Source of the DNA: Aurantiochytrium sp. KH105
Taxonomy: Eukaryota; Sar; Bigyra; Thraustochytrida; Thraustochytriidae
Assembly: GCA_003116975.1 (NCBI GenBank)
Contig: BGKB01000291.1
Span: 1-28,303 of the forward strand
DNA length: 28,303 nucleotides
Direction of reading: 5' to 3'
The notes under the pieces were generated by a model. It had not been told where the DNA came from, did no database searches, and was given only the letters and a program-made list of their open reading frames with translations. Below, piece after piece: positions 18,841 to 27,730 of this stretch. Both the position numbers and the translations under genes were made by a program. Position 1 is the first letter of the stretch, and the number at the start of each line of letters is the position of its first letter.

Positions 18841-18906
<66 letters not shown>

Positions 18907-19099
18907 CTGCCGCGAGAGTGATGCTCTTCGCGCGCACGTCGTCGCACAAACAAGGACAAGCACACAACGGACAAGGTAATCGAATAGCGAATAATCACGT
19001 ACCATTTTTGCGCTTTGTAATCTGTGCCTTGATCGCCTGTCGGGTTGCCTTCTTGCGAGCAGGGGCCGAGGCCTTCGACCGAAGGGATCCCTGGGCCAT
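18488..19099 (-). CDS. Small basic protein, DUF2462/UPF0390 (C19orf53-like), two exons
   Basis: Exon 1 is 19099-19003 and exon 2 is 18741-18488; the 261-bp intron (GTACGT to TACAG) separates them. Splicing gives 116 aa. The protein opens with MAQG, the hallmark start of the UPF0390/DUF2462 family (human C19orf53, the Leydig cell tumour 10 kDa homologue). It then has a lysine/arginine-rich stretch and a helix KATKLLHANIERLAAAKA, resembling the family's conserved K-x-I-x-x-N-I-E-x-x-x-x-x-K-A segment. It ends with a charged helix (KKRSRKREEIEALQLEKAQ). Family function is poorly defined; a nuclear or nucleolar location is likely from composition. The exon 2 reading frame alone lacks an ATG start (GTG), which supports the spliced model. 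It is head-to-head with the RCC1-TIG gene, 500 bp between start codons. Confidence 0.7.
18850..18903 (-). repeat. CTG trinucleotide repeat (18 units) in an intron
   Basis: Eighteen uninterrupted CAG units on the + strand, equal to CTG in the transcribed strand of the DUF2462-like gene, preceded on the + strand by a short ATC run. It lies entirely inside the 261-bp intron, about 100 bp before the acceptor. Confidence 0.95.
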
Positions 19100-19599
19100 G
19101 GTCGGTCGCTCGGTGCAAGCAGGCCTTCACTCCTTCGCGCTACCCCGCGCGAAGCGGAAAAAGTCGTCCGCGAACTCTGTTCGGACCCAGACCAGGGCCA
19201 GCCACGCGCGCGCGCACCTTCAAGCTGCACTCCGCGAAGCGATACTGATGCTTGTTCGTGCACGCGCGCCCCGCCCCACCCGGTGTCCGTCTCTCTCTCT
19301 GCGCGCCACCGATGGCCCCTTCCAAGCCGCGGTGTGCGAAACGCAAGTTGCCGTAACGGCTCGCTCTCAAGTACGGCCTCGAAATGAGCGAAGAATCGCG
19401 AGGTCGTGCTGGCGACACACGCAGGGCGAATCATACGTAGTGAACGGGCGGCCGATTGAGCGTTTGAGCGAGTCTGTGCGCGGGCGCCTCTATTTCCCTT
19501 TTTTAAACTTTCGTGTCGTGCTCGTGCTCGTGCTGCTACAGCCAAAGGCGAATCACCTGGACAGCTCGTTGGCGTGCGGCATTGGCATTGCAACGCGCC
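19100..19599. promoter_or_regulatory. Divergent promoter region, DUF2462-like / RCC1-TIG
   Basis: 500 bp between two diverging ATG codons, so it must contain both promoters. No TATA box is clear. There is an AT-rich TTTTTTAAA at about 19500-19508 and a run of CGTGCT units (about 19513-19532) ending in CTACAG, which could be a 5' UTR intron acceptor. The frame of the RCC1 gene is open from 19513 but that part encodes only a Cys/Ser repeat. Confidence 0.45.
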
Positions 19600-22500
19600 A
19601 TGGACGGCCCGCTTGACCCGCTCGCTACAGCGCGAACTGGAGGGCTCAGCTCACGAGTACAGCTTGACGAGGACAATGGACCCGGCGTCCTTGGTGAGGT
19701 CTTCATTGCGGACGGCGAAGAACGGCGAACGACCGCTTCTGTGCGAGGCATGAAAATTGTTCAAGTGTACTGCAGTCGCAAAAACCTCAATGTCGCTCTC
19801 GATGACCAAGGCGTGGCGCACGACCTTAATTCTGGACAAGTCTTGAGTGATGTCAGTCTCGCATCGCTGGCTCTTGGAGATGATTTTGTAGCTGGTATCG
19901 GCCTCGAAGACGAGCGATTATACACGTGGGGAAATGGCGACCAAGGCCACCTTGGCCTTGGTCACACACGCGGGTCGGCCTTGCCTGAAGCGGTCGCTAG
20001 TATGGAGCCGCACAGCATTACCCAGGTGGCATGCGGACAAGGCCATGGTCTTGCACTTTCTTCCACGGGGGCAGTCTACTCTTGGGGTCGTGGTCTCGAG
20101 GGTCAAATTGGTCAAGGCCTTGCGAACGAAGTCGATCTCAAAGCACAGCCTCACCGCGCGTTCCGTCTTGTCCCCAAAATGGTTCAAGGTCTTCATCGTG
20201 TCCGCATCACAGCCATCGCCTGCGGTGCTCACTTTTCCGCCGCGCTTGATAGCTCAGGAGCAGTGTGGACATGGGGCCAGGGGCTCTGCGGTCAGCTCGG
20301 CACGGGTCGCTGCACCGCGCGAACAATTCCACGCCGTGTGATTGGTCCATCCACGCGAGAGGAGACAGCACGATCCTCTGCACAAGCTTCGAGTTCACAA
20401 GACGGCACAGCCCAAAATGGCCGCGTAAAGGCCGCAAACGAAACCGTAGAGGACTACCTTGACGTCCTCCCTGCATCTGCTCGAGACGCTCTCTGCGGAA
20501 AGCAAACCGACACCATTAGCAATGAGGGCGACGAACGCATCGAAGCCGCTCATCAGGATCGAATGGCATCGAAGCAGCTTGATGAAGAAGATGATGATGT
20601 CACTGTCCACCCCGAAGGAACGGAAGCCTCTTGCAGGGAGGGCCAACAAGTCGTATCGACCAAAGACTCTTGTCAAGCTGACGCAGCGTCAAAAGAGGGC
20701 AGCTCGAGCCCTGTGGCGCAGCTTGACTTTGCCACACTTTCCACGAGCAAGGCCAGCGAGGAGCCGTGCAAGAATGAGCAAGGTACAGACGTCTTTGTCG
20801 GCATCGCTTGTGGTGACGCCCATGTTCTTGCCCTCAATGAGGCCGGAGGTATCCTTGCCTGGGGCCTTAATGCGCACGGCCAGCTCGGTCTCGGCGACTT
20901 CGATTCGCGCAGCGCACCGACAGAGCTTCCCGTTTCCTGCCTACCACCTGTTGCGAGCGTCTCGGCATGCGGACATGCTTCCAGTGCAACCTCTGTCGAT
21001 GGCATTCCCTATACGTGGGGCTATGGCCACAAGCTGGCTGGGCCGCAGAAATTGGTTGTTCGAGAAGACAAACCGAATGCTCGCATTGCACTTGGGCAAG
21101 TCTCGCCAAACGCGGGAGCCATTGTTGTCATTCCCACGCTTGCGTCCAGCGTTCATCCGAGCAATGGGCCACTCGAGGGCGGTCATGAAATTGCCATTGG
21201 CGGCGTCGGGTTCTGGGAGTCCGGTTGCATCAAGGTCCGTTTCGTGCCGATGCAGCGCAACGAAACGGATGAAGACGCCGCGATTGGGGCAGGATCCGAG
21301 GCTGGACTCAACGAGGATGAGAACGACCCGGACCTGAGCGATGACGGCCTCGATCTCGATGACAATGCTTCTGGAGTCAGCTCGGAGTCAAGTCAGTCTA
21401 ACGCTGCACCCTCGGACCCACGCGAAACTCAGATTGTTCCTGGTGAATTCGATCCTGAAACGGGGCACATCAAGTGCGTTGCTCCGCCATGTCCGTTGTC
21501 AGGCATCGTTCTTGTCCAAGTGGCTGTGGATGGGTCCACATTCACGACTGATGAAATCTTTTACATTTACACTGAGCCATGTACTTTGCAGTCGGCGGCC
21601 CCTCGCGCCTTTTCATGCGCCGTCGAGGACCGCCAGCAGTTGAGGACAATCACTATGGAGGCCACTGGGCTCTATGCAATGCCCGAAGTCTGTCTTCGTC
21701 TTTCCATTCCCGACACCGGCAAGGAATTGAACGTGCCCGCAACAGTCCGGCAGCAAGTGCCATCAAGCGAAGAGGAAGACCGTGAATTGGGTTTGCCGGC
21801 AGACGAGGTCTCCGCAGACAGAAAAGTTCAAGCCGAAGCCACTTTTGCGATGAACGAAGCAATCGACGCTCTCGTTGGACCCGAAGCGACGTCTTGTGTG
21901 GCAGAGATCGCTGTCTCGCTCAATGGCATCTCGTTTGCCTCCACTGCACATTTGCCAGAGTCGGTCCGGACATGCGTTCTTTCAAGACCTTGCATTACGC
22001 ACATGTTTCCTCGAGGTCTTCCGTGCGTAGCAAAGTCCGACTCTGCGATCGAGCTTGGGCCCATTCAGCTTTCCGTTACTGGACTTGTCCCAGAACATAC
22101 GGACGCAGTGCGAATGCGAATGAAAAGCCTTCACGATGGCGCGGAAAGCTCACTGCAGTTTGAGCTTCCAGCAAAGACGAACGCAGAACTCACAAAAGTG
22201 AGCTTTGATGCTCCACGACTCGGACCAGATGTCCTTCCCAATGGCCAGGTGTGGGGACTGCTTCCATTTGAAATCGCCATTACTTTTGACGATGGCCAGT
22301 CGTGGGTCACGAGTTCCGGTCCTCTTGTGTACTTTGCAGGACAGCTCGAAGCACCTCGTCCGCTTGCACTTCCCGCGTGTGGCGGTGAACTCGAAATATC
22401 GACCTCAGAAGAGCACGCAGGTTGGATTTACTCGGAGGCGGAGCCCATTGTGGCCTTCTCCTCGCCACAGAGGCCTTCGCTCCCGGCAGTCCAATCGAAC

Positions 22501-23355
22501 CAGATCTGCATCACCAAGGAGTCCTCGCTGATCGTATGCTCCACGGGTGATCTGGGCGATCTCTACGCAAAGGTGCGAGAATTCATGCGGCAGCAACTTC
22601 AAGCGCAGATCCTGCAAGAATACCTTGACGAAAACCCACTCCCCGAAGCGCCCGATGACCCCGAAGCAGAGGACGACGATGCAAGAGCAGCGAGAGAAAC
22701 TGCAACGACGGAGGCAAGGCAGCTCGCGGAAACCCACGCCGCCCAGGAGGCAGCTCGCGCAGACTTGCTGCCCGTCGAGCTGAACGTAATGGTGGCCCTG
22801 AATGGACGAGACTTTGTGCATCAATTTCCTGGATCTCTTGAGCTCTTTGCTCATCCGCAGGTCACATCAGTCGAACCCTCCGAAAAACTTCTGACGCTCG
22901 CAAGTTCCGACCCAGCAGACGACTCATCGCCTTCTGCCGTTGCGGACACCGACGGCGGAGAGCCTGATGAAATTTGCACGGTTCAAGTGACGTCACCGTT
23001 TTCTCTGCCGCAAGTCTCCGCTCGCACAACGTTAAGGTTCACGCATCGTCTTCTCGGACATGTCCACGATGTGCCTGCGCGCACGCCCGACAGTGAGGAC
23101 GAAGAAGCTGGAAACACAGAAGCTTCTGCCACGAGTCGCACGGTACAGTGTACGATACCGAGATTCCAGCATGCGGGCGTATACGAGATTTCCGTCGCGT
23201 TGAACGGTGTCGATTTTCCTCCATACCTCGAAGAGACTTTGCGTTCTGAAGACGCCGAGATGCAGGATGAGAACGACCTCGACGGGACCGCAGAGGCGGC
23301 CCGAAATACTTTTACCGTGCTCGAGCCGCCAGAGGACGAAGATTGCAAACAATAG
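19600..23355 (+). CDS. RCC1-repeat protein fused to TIG/IPT-like modules
   Basis: 1251 aa from the ATG at 19600 (CGCC before, G after); an upstream in-frame ATG at 19513 would add 29 unlikely residues. The N-terminal part (about 50-480) has RCC1 blades: YTWGNGDQGHLGLG, ACGQGHGLAL with YSWGRGLEGQIGQG, ACGAHFSAAL with WTWGQGLCGQLGTG, ACGDAHVLAL with LAWGLNAHGQLGLG, and a last degenerate blade (YTWGYGHKLAG). A disordered acidic insert of about 145 residues splits the propeller (250-395). From about 510 comes a TIG/IPT domain (SSVHPSNGPLEGGHEIAIGG). Four more segments have the recurring strand VALNG-x-x-F or TFDDGQSW (about 782, 893, 1065, 1199), suggesting a chain of Ig-like modules. No signal peptide or membrane segment is seen, so it is probably cytosolic or nuclear. 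RCC1 proteins act as GTPase exchange factors or scaffolds; the specific role here is unknown. Confidence 0.85.
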   Translation: MDGPLDPLATARTGGLSSRVQLDEDNGPGVLGEVFIADGEERRTTASVRGMKIVQVYCSRKNLNVALDDQGVAHDLNSGQVLSDVSLASLALGDDFVAGIGLEDERLYTWGNGDQGHLGLGHTRGSALPEAVASMEPHSITQVACGQGHGLALSSTGAVYSWGRGLEGQIGQGLANEVDLKAQPHRAFRLVPKMVQGLHRVRITAIACGAHFSAALDSSGAVWTWGQGLCGQLGTGRCTARTIPRRVIGPSTREETARSSAQASSSQDGTAQNGRVKAANETVEDYLDVLPASARDALCGKQTDTISNEGDERIEAAHQDRMASKQLDEEDDDVTVHPEGTEASCREGQQVVSTKDSCQADAASKEGSSSPVAQLDFATLSTSKASEEPCKNEQGTDVFVGIACGDAHVLALNEAGGILAWGLNAHGQLGLGDFDSRSAPTELPVSCLPPVASVSACGHASSATSVDGIPYTWGYGHKLAGPQKLVVREDKPNARIALGQVSPNAGAIVVIPTLASSVHPSNGPLEGGHEIAIGGVGFWESGCIKVRFVPMQRNETDEDAAIGAGSEAGLNEDENDPDLSDDGLDLDDNASGVSSESSQSNAAPSDPRETQIVPGEFDPETGHIKCVAPPCPLSGIVLVQVAVDGSTFTTDEIFYIYTEPCTLQSAAPRAFSCAVEDRQQLRTITMEATGLYAMPEVCLRLSIPDTGKELNVPATVRQQVPSSEEEDRELGLPADEVSADRKVQAEATFAMNEAIDALVGPEATSCVAEIAVSLNGISFASTAHLPESVRTCVLSRPCITHMFPRGLPCVAKSDSAIELGPIQLSVTGLVPEHTDAVRMRMKSLHDGAESSLQFELPAKTNAELTKVSFDAPRLGPDVLPNGQVWGLLPFEIAITFDDGQSWVTSSGPLVYFAGQLEAPRPLALPACGGELEISTSEEHAGWIYSEAEPIVAFSSPQRPSLPAVQSNQICITKESSLIVCSTGDLGDLYAKVREFMRQQLQAQILQEYLDENPLPEAPDDPEAEDDDARAARETATTEARQLAETHAAQEAARADLLPVELNVMVALNGRDFVHQFPGSLELFAHPQVTSVEPSEKLLTLASSDPADDSSPSAVADTDGGEPDEICTVQVTSPFSLPQVSARTTLRFTHRLLGHVHDVPARTPDSEDEEAGNTEASATSRTVQCTIPRFQHAGVYEISVALNGVDFPPYLEETLRSEDAEMQDENDLDGTAEAARNTFTVLEPPEDEDCKQ

Positions 23356-23449
23356 TCATAGCCAGCCTTGCTTGCCCTCCCCAAAGAAACAAATATGTAA
23401 ACGTTCATTGAGTGAACCGGCTTTGCGTCGTCTTGCTTGTATAGAAGTA

Positions 23450-23866
23450 TCATCGAGAACAACTTTCACCTTGCAAAAGAACTTGTGCAAAGGCATATTC
23501 GCCATCGTGCGACAAGGAGAGGAAAATTTCCTCGACGCCCTTATCCAGCGCCCGCGTTTTGGCCAGACCATGAAGGTGGAGACTGGGCCCACCGCCTGAC
23601 ACTGCTGGAGCAACCTCGATGTCCGTGAAGAGCAACCGCGGCGAGCTTGGTCCAAAGGCCTTAAAGGCGGCCTCTTTGGCAGCCCATCTTGAGGCCAGAA
23701 AGCGCGCGCGTGCGGTGGCGTCGCTGACAAGTTTGGCCTGGCGCTCCATGCTCGCCAGCTCGTTGGCGTGGAGGAACTTGCGCGTAAAGCGCAGACCAAA
23801 CCTTGCAAATGAGCGCTCAAACCGTGGCACGTGCGCGAGGTCAACGCCAATGCCTAGCACACGCAT
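23450..23866 (-). CDS. Holo-[acyl-carrier-protein] synthase (AcpS-type phosphopantetheinyl transferase)
   Basis: Transfers 4'-phosphopantetheine from CoA to a conserved serine of acyl carrier proteins, activating fatty-acid or polyketide synthesis. At 138 aa it has the length of bacterial AcpS. The start is fixed by an in-frame TAG 39 bp upstream with no other ATG. Signatures are GIGVDLAHVPRFE (Mg-binding Asp9), RFLASRWAAKEAAFKAF (Glu65, with the Lys64 and Lys69 expected around the active site) and LSLSHDGEYAFA (117-128). No transit peptide or signal sequence is visible unless an upstream exon exists. It converges on the RCC1-TIG gene, with only 94 bp between the two stop codons, so their 3' UTRs probably overlap. 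Upstream on the same strand lies MYB, 548 bp away. Confidence 0.92.
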   Translation of the reverse strand: MRVLGIGVDLAHVPRFERSFARFGLRFTRKFLHANELASMERQAKLVSDATARARFLASRWAAKEAAFKAFGPSSPRLLFTDIEVAPAVSGGGPSLHLHGLAKTRALDKGVEEIFLSLSHDGEYAFAQVLLQGESCSR

Positions 23867-24414
23867 GGCGGGACGTTGATGTCTCGTCTCAACCCGTTCT
23901 GTTGGCTACGAGAATGTCAGAGATTCTAATTTTTGTTTTTATTTTTATTTTGACAAGGCAACGGGAAGTCTTCACTGTCAAGCAAGTCTTTCATCTCACA
24001 TTGTTTCATCATCACAACGAAGAGCAAGAAGAAGAAGAAGAAGAAGAAGAAGCGTACGGCCAGCCAGTGGTTGAGACGGCCCGCTAGATCTCATTAATGG
24101 ACGTGAACGTAGGGCGTAAATGCATCTTCTTTCTTGCTCTTTTTCAAAAAAATTAGTAAAAAAAAAAAAAGAGAGGACAAGGCAAGGCAAGGTGCAGGCA
24201 GGCTCAGGAGGCAGCGGCAAGGAAAGATCATATCAGGGTCCATTCCAATCTTTTTTGTTTCGGTGATTTGTACGATGTCTGTTTACTTTGAAGAGTGATC
24301 TGTATATGGTGCCAACCAAGTGCGCCCCAATCGAACGCTTTCCTGTTTATATAAGAGGGCGTCCCGGTCGAGGTCATTATGTCACGATTGCAGCAAGATA
24401 GAGACTAGAAAATT
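23867..24414. other. Spacer between AcpS and MYB
   Basis: 548 bp holding the AcpS promoter and MYB 3' end. T/A-rich runs at 23930-23955 contain AATAAA on the minus strand (candidate MYB poly(A) signal, 460-480 bp past its stop). A GAA array lies at 24027-24052, an A run at 24157-24169, and GGCAA units at 24178-24191. A near-palindromic TTTATATAA at 24345-24353 could serve as a TATA element on either strand. No coding sequence was recognised. Confidence 0.55.
24027..24052. repeat. GAA trinucleotide array
   Basis: About eight AGA/GAA units, read as TTC on the strand of the AcpS gene, about 160 bp upstream of its start codon. Confidence 0.9.
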
Positions 24415-26484
24415 CTAGGCTGCGGAGGGCTGTTCGTTGTGCTGAGCGACAGCCGCAGCTGCAGCAAGCAGTTCGTAAGGGGTTAGGCAAGTCTGTTTGC
24501 CAGCGCTCTCTTGAGTCTTGTTGTCCCCGCTGGTGACACCAGCAACTGTGGGCGTTGTTGCAGACGAGGCTGATCCGCCGGGTGTACCAGCTGCAGACGT
24601 AGGTGTGGCTTTGTTGCTGACAAAGCCCGCACTTGGCGAGCTGTTCTTAATGGTGTCCGCGAACATGTCGAGGTAGTTGCTAAAGAGAACCGGGTCCTTG
24701 CTCATTGGTGACGAACCTTGAATGCCTGCTCCGGCGCTCTGAATTGAGGTTTGCACAGCAGGCGGCGCGCCCGCTCCATAGCTTGCTCGCGTCGACGTCG
24801 TCGTCGACGACGACGACGAAGTAGCAGCACTGTCATCTTTGCCATCTTGAACTGCTGCAGCATGTTGAAGATCGCCGAAATGTTTGCAAATCTGATTCGC
24901 AATCTCTTGCTGCAGATGGGCATTGAACTGCGGCGAAGTCGGGTTGGCCGGCTTTTTGCCTTTGCTCTGTTGACCGAGCATCGCGCGGGCCATTTCACGA
25001 TAGGATTCAGACATGCGCAAAAGCTCTTTGGCCTTCTCGGCAACCTCTTGCAAGTTCATATTCGAGCCGCCCTCGGCCGCAGTCGCCAGATTCTTGTCCG
25101 CTGCTGCTGCAAACTGCTGACCAATGGAAAGAAGATCTGCGAGCGTGCCGACGCGTGGCAGCTCCGAAGGGCTGAGAGCGGAGGCGTCTGCGTCCTTTTT
25201 GACGCGTTTGCGGCTGGGCGTGCTTCGTCCCTTGCGAGGAGCAGCACGCTTGTTCTTGTTCTGCTTGGAAGCGATGGCATTGACGGCTGCGTTCACAGCA
25301 GCGGCGGTCATGGTCCGCGCTGTGGCCTCGACGGCCTTCGGATCGGCGTTTGGGTTCTTGGGGACGGAAAGTACGGTCGTCCCTTCGGCGGACTCCTGGT
25401 CCTTGCGGGCCAGCATGGAAGGTTTGATGGAGTGCCAGCGATTCTTGACGCCGTTCTCGGATCGACCAGGCATGAGCTCGGCAATCCATTTCCAGCGGTT
25501 GCCGAAGCGCCTTTGCAGCTGGTAGAGCTTTTCGTCTTCTGCAAGAGCCCACTCCTTCTTCACGATGCTTGGGTCAAGGTGGTTAATCCAACGCTCGCGA
25601 ACCTGCTTCCCGAGGCGACCTTTGAGCTTTTTGGCAATGACGCTCCACCTGACATTGTGGTGTCCGCCATTTTCCTTGATCATTTGAATGATGATGGCGT
25701 CCTCGTCAGAGGACCACTGTCCTTTGACGAGTCCAGGACGCAGGCATTTGTTCCATCGATGCAGGCATTGTACATCTGACCGCACCGAGCCAGAGATCTC
25801 CTGGAATTCACGGGCGCACTTTTTCCAATGCCGCTGGCCATTCTTTTCGACCAAGGCCTTGAGGACAGAGTCCTCGTGAGCCGTCCAGCGTCGACCTGCG
25901 CGGCGTTTTCGGACCCCGCCTTCTCCGACGGGGCCAGTCGCTACAATAATGCTTGCTTGAGCATTGTCGGCGGAGGAGGCTTGGTTTTCGGCGCCGGTAT
26001 GTGGCTTTGCGGGCGTCACAAAGGACGCCATCGGGGTAAGTGGGTTGGGCGTCACGAGCGTTGTGGACGCGAGCGACGGAGACATCATGCCTTCGCCATT
26101 CTCATCTGGTCCTGGCGGGATCTCCGAGAGAGATGGCACGGGAAGGTTTTGGGAAATTCTGGAATTGGCAATGTCACCATCGGCGCTATAGGGGACGCAG
26201 GGCGGGATAGGGGCTGCCCCGTTGTCATCCTCCATTTTGGTCTGGAACTCGCTTACGGGGGCCGTCGTGAAGGTGTTTTCTTGCTGGTTCTGGTGATGGA
26301 CGGGGTTAAAGTGCTTTTTGGCGTCCTGCGCAGTAGAGAGGTGAGCTGGCGCTGCTTCCATGGTCTTTAGCTTTGTCGCGGGAGCGTGTGACGCCGATGC
26401 GTTGTTGTTCTCCTTGAGCACGTTTGTCGGGCTCGGCGTGTTGTCTTCGAGCGCGGAATCTCTGGCCGGGTCACCGGAAGCCAT
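24415..26484 (-). CDS. Three-repeat (R1R2R3) MYB transcription factor
   Basis: 689 aa from the ATG at 26484 (A at -3, G at +4); ten further codons upstream are in frame but start with GTG. A disordered Ser/Thr/Pro-rich N-terminus is followed by a basic RKRRAGRR and three MYB repeats. R1 is about 199-250 (W-TAHED, HW-KKCAREF, LHRWNKCL), R2 about 255-306 (QW-SSDEDA, RW-SVIAKKLKGRLGKQVRERWINHL), and R3 about 310-358 (EW-ALAEDE, NRW-KWIAELMPGRSENGVKNRWHS). All three repeats keep the tryptophan cage. This is the 3R-MYB arrangement of c-Myb and plant MYB3R, which bind DNA through R2-R3 and often control cell-cycle genes. A lysine/arginine-rich segment (about 409-440) is a likely nuclear signal, and the C-terminus is Ala/Ser/Thr/Gln-rich, as in activation regions. 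R1 and R2 have unusual insertions and R2 lacks the usual cysteine. Confidence 0.93.
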   Translation of the reverse strand: MASGDPARDSALEDNTPSPTNVLKENNNASASHAPATKLKTMEAAPAHLSTAQDAKKHFNPVHHQNQQENTFTTAPVSEFQTKMEDDNGAAPIPPCVPYSADGDIANSRISQNLPVPSLSEIPPGPDENGEGMMSPSLASTTLVTPNPLTPMASFVTPAKPHTGAENQASSADNAQASIIVATGPVGEGGVRKRRAGRRWTAHEDSVLKALVEKNGQRHWKKCAREFQEISGSVRSDVQCLHRWNKCLRPGLVKGQWSSDEDAIIIQMIKENGGHHNVRWSVIAKKLKGRLGKQVRERWINHLDPSIVKKEWALAEDEKLYQLQRRFGNRWKWIAELMPGRSENGVKNRWHSIKPSMLARKDQESAEGTTVLSVPKNPNADPKAVEATARTMTAAAVNAAVNAIASKQNKNKRAAPRKGRSTPSRKRVKKDADASALSPSELPRVGTLADLLSIGQQFAAAADKNLATAAEGGSNMNLQEVAEKAKELLRMSESYREMARAMLGQQSKGKKPANPTSPQFNAHLQQEIANQICKHFGDLQHAAAVQDGKDDSAATSSSSSTTTSTRASYGAGAPPAVQTSIQSAGAGIQGSSPMSKDPVLFSNYLDMFADTIKNSSPSAGFVSNKATPTSAAGTPGGSASSATTPTVAGVTSGDNKTQESAGKQTCLTPYELLAAAAAVAQHNEQPSAA

Positions 26485-27198
26485 GCTGGATGAATGGCCT
26501 GGCCTCTGCTGCACTTTGGCCTACCGTGAGTGAAAGAGCCCTTTTTTCGTGCCAGTGCTCTCTCTCGCGGGGCTCGAATTTTTCCTCCTCCGCCGCTGTC
26601 AGGGTAGGGCAAAGTTGCCACCGGGCCGTCGCGCTCGGGGCCCGCACGCAAGGACAGCGAAGGCGGGGAAAACAGGCTGTCAGACGGACGGACGCACGGA
26701 CGTAGGATGGGCGAGTGCGCGCGCGGGCGGGCGCGGCGCGTCTGTCGTTGGCAGTTGCCCCTGTGCTCCGTTCAAGGTCTGGGATCGTGGCAGAATCGGG
26801 GACTGCGATTTTGCCAAGCACCCGCACGCAGTGGAGACACAGGGGCGGCACCGAGGTCCGTTCGCGTTTACGCCTCCGCCCCTGCCCTTCACCCCCCGTA
26901 CTCCACACTAACCTTGAAAGTCCAGTGGCGTCGAGTGACAGCCAAATCGGCCTTTTTCGCAAGATAACACCTGTACCACTGCTTCCAGGGCGGTTGCAGT
27001 GTTGAGCAGGAGCAACGTCGCCGGCACAGAGATACAGGCCCCCCTCTGACCTCCACTGCCAGGAGCTGGGACGATCCGTTTTGCGGCCGCGTCGCGACGC
27101 GCACAACGGACGCTTTTACGCTGCTGGGTGGAATTCGTCCCAGGCCCACTCTGGCCCACGCGCGGCCAGGGGAACTTGACAGGGGAGGCGCTCTGTGC

Positions 27199-27233
27199 GC
27201 TGCTGCAGCTGCTGCTGCTGCTGTTGCTGCTGG
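27199..27233. repeat. Imperfect CTG trinucleotide run
   Basis: About eleven CTG/CAG/TTG triplets upstream of MYB, with one CAG and one TTG interruption. No supported gene overlaps it. Confidence 0.85.
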
Positions 27234-27730
27234 TGGCCGCGAGGAAGAGGGGGAGGACGAGGGGGAGGCCGGCCGGCGAGAACGTGACGTCTTGGCCGCA
27301 CGATTTGAAGAATCAGGGCGCCGGAGCGTGTATATTTTTGGGGGGCCTTCCTTTGGGCATCAGCATCGATAAGGATCGGCGTCGCCGCTGTCGTCGAGTG
27401 GAAGAAAAGGGTTCGGATTTGGACTCGGGTGAACCAGACAGGAGGCAGCAGCCAGATGAACGGATCGAAGGGGGCATGGTAAAGCCTTGCGTAATCGGTG
27501 CTAGCTTGGCTGAGGAAGCCTAGTTCCGTGGTATGAAAATTGCTCAGTTGCTGGCAAACATGGCCTTTGTGCGTGAGACTTAGACAACAGGCGAACTCAT
27601 GGAAAGATGTGCAAGCTAGCTCGAGGGATTACATGGACAACATTGACGCTGCTCTTACTGTTCATGGGTAGAGTGGTATAGATGTGCTGGCTGGGTAGCA
27701 ACCAATTGATATCATTCCACGGTGGTCGTC

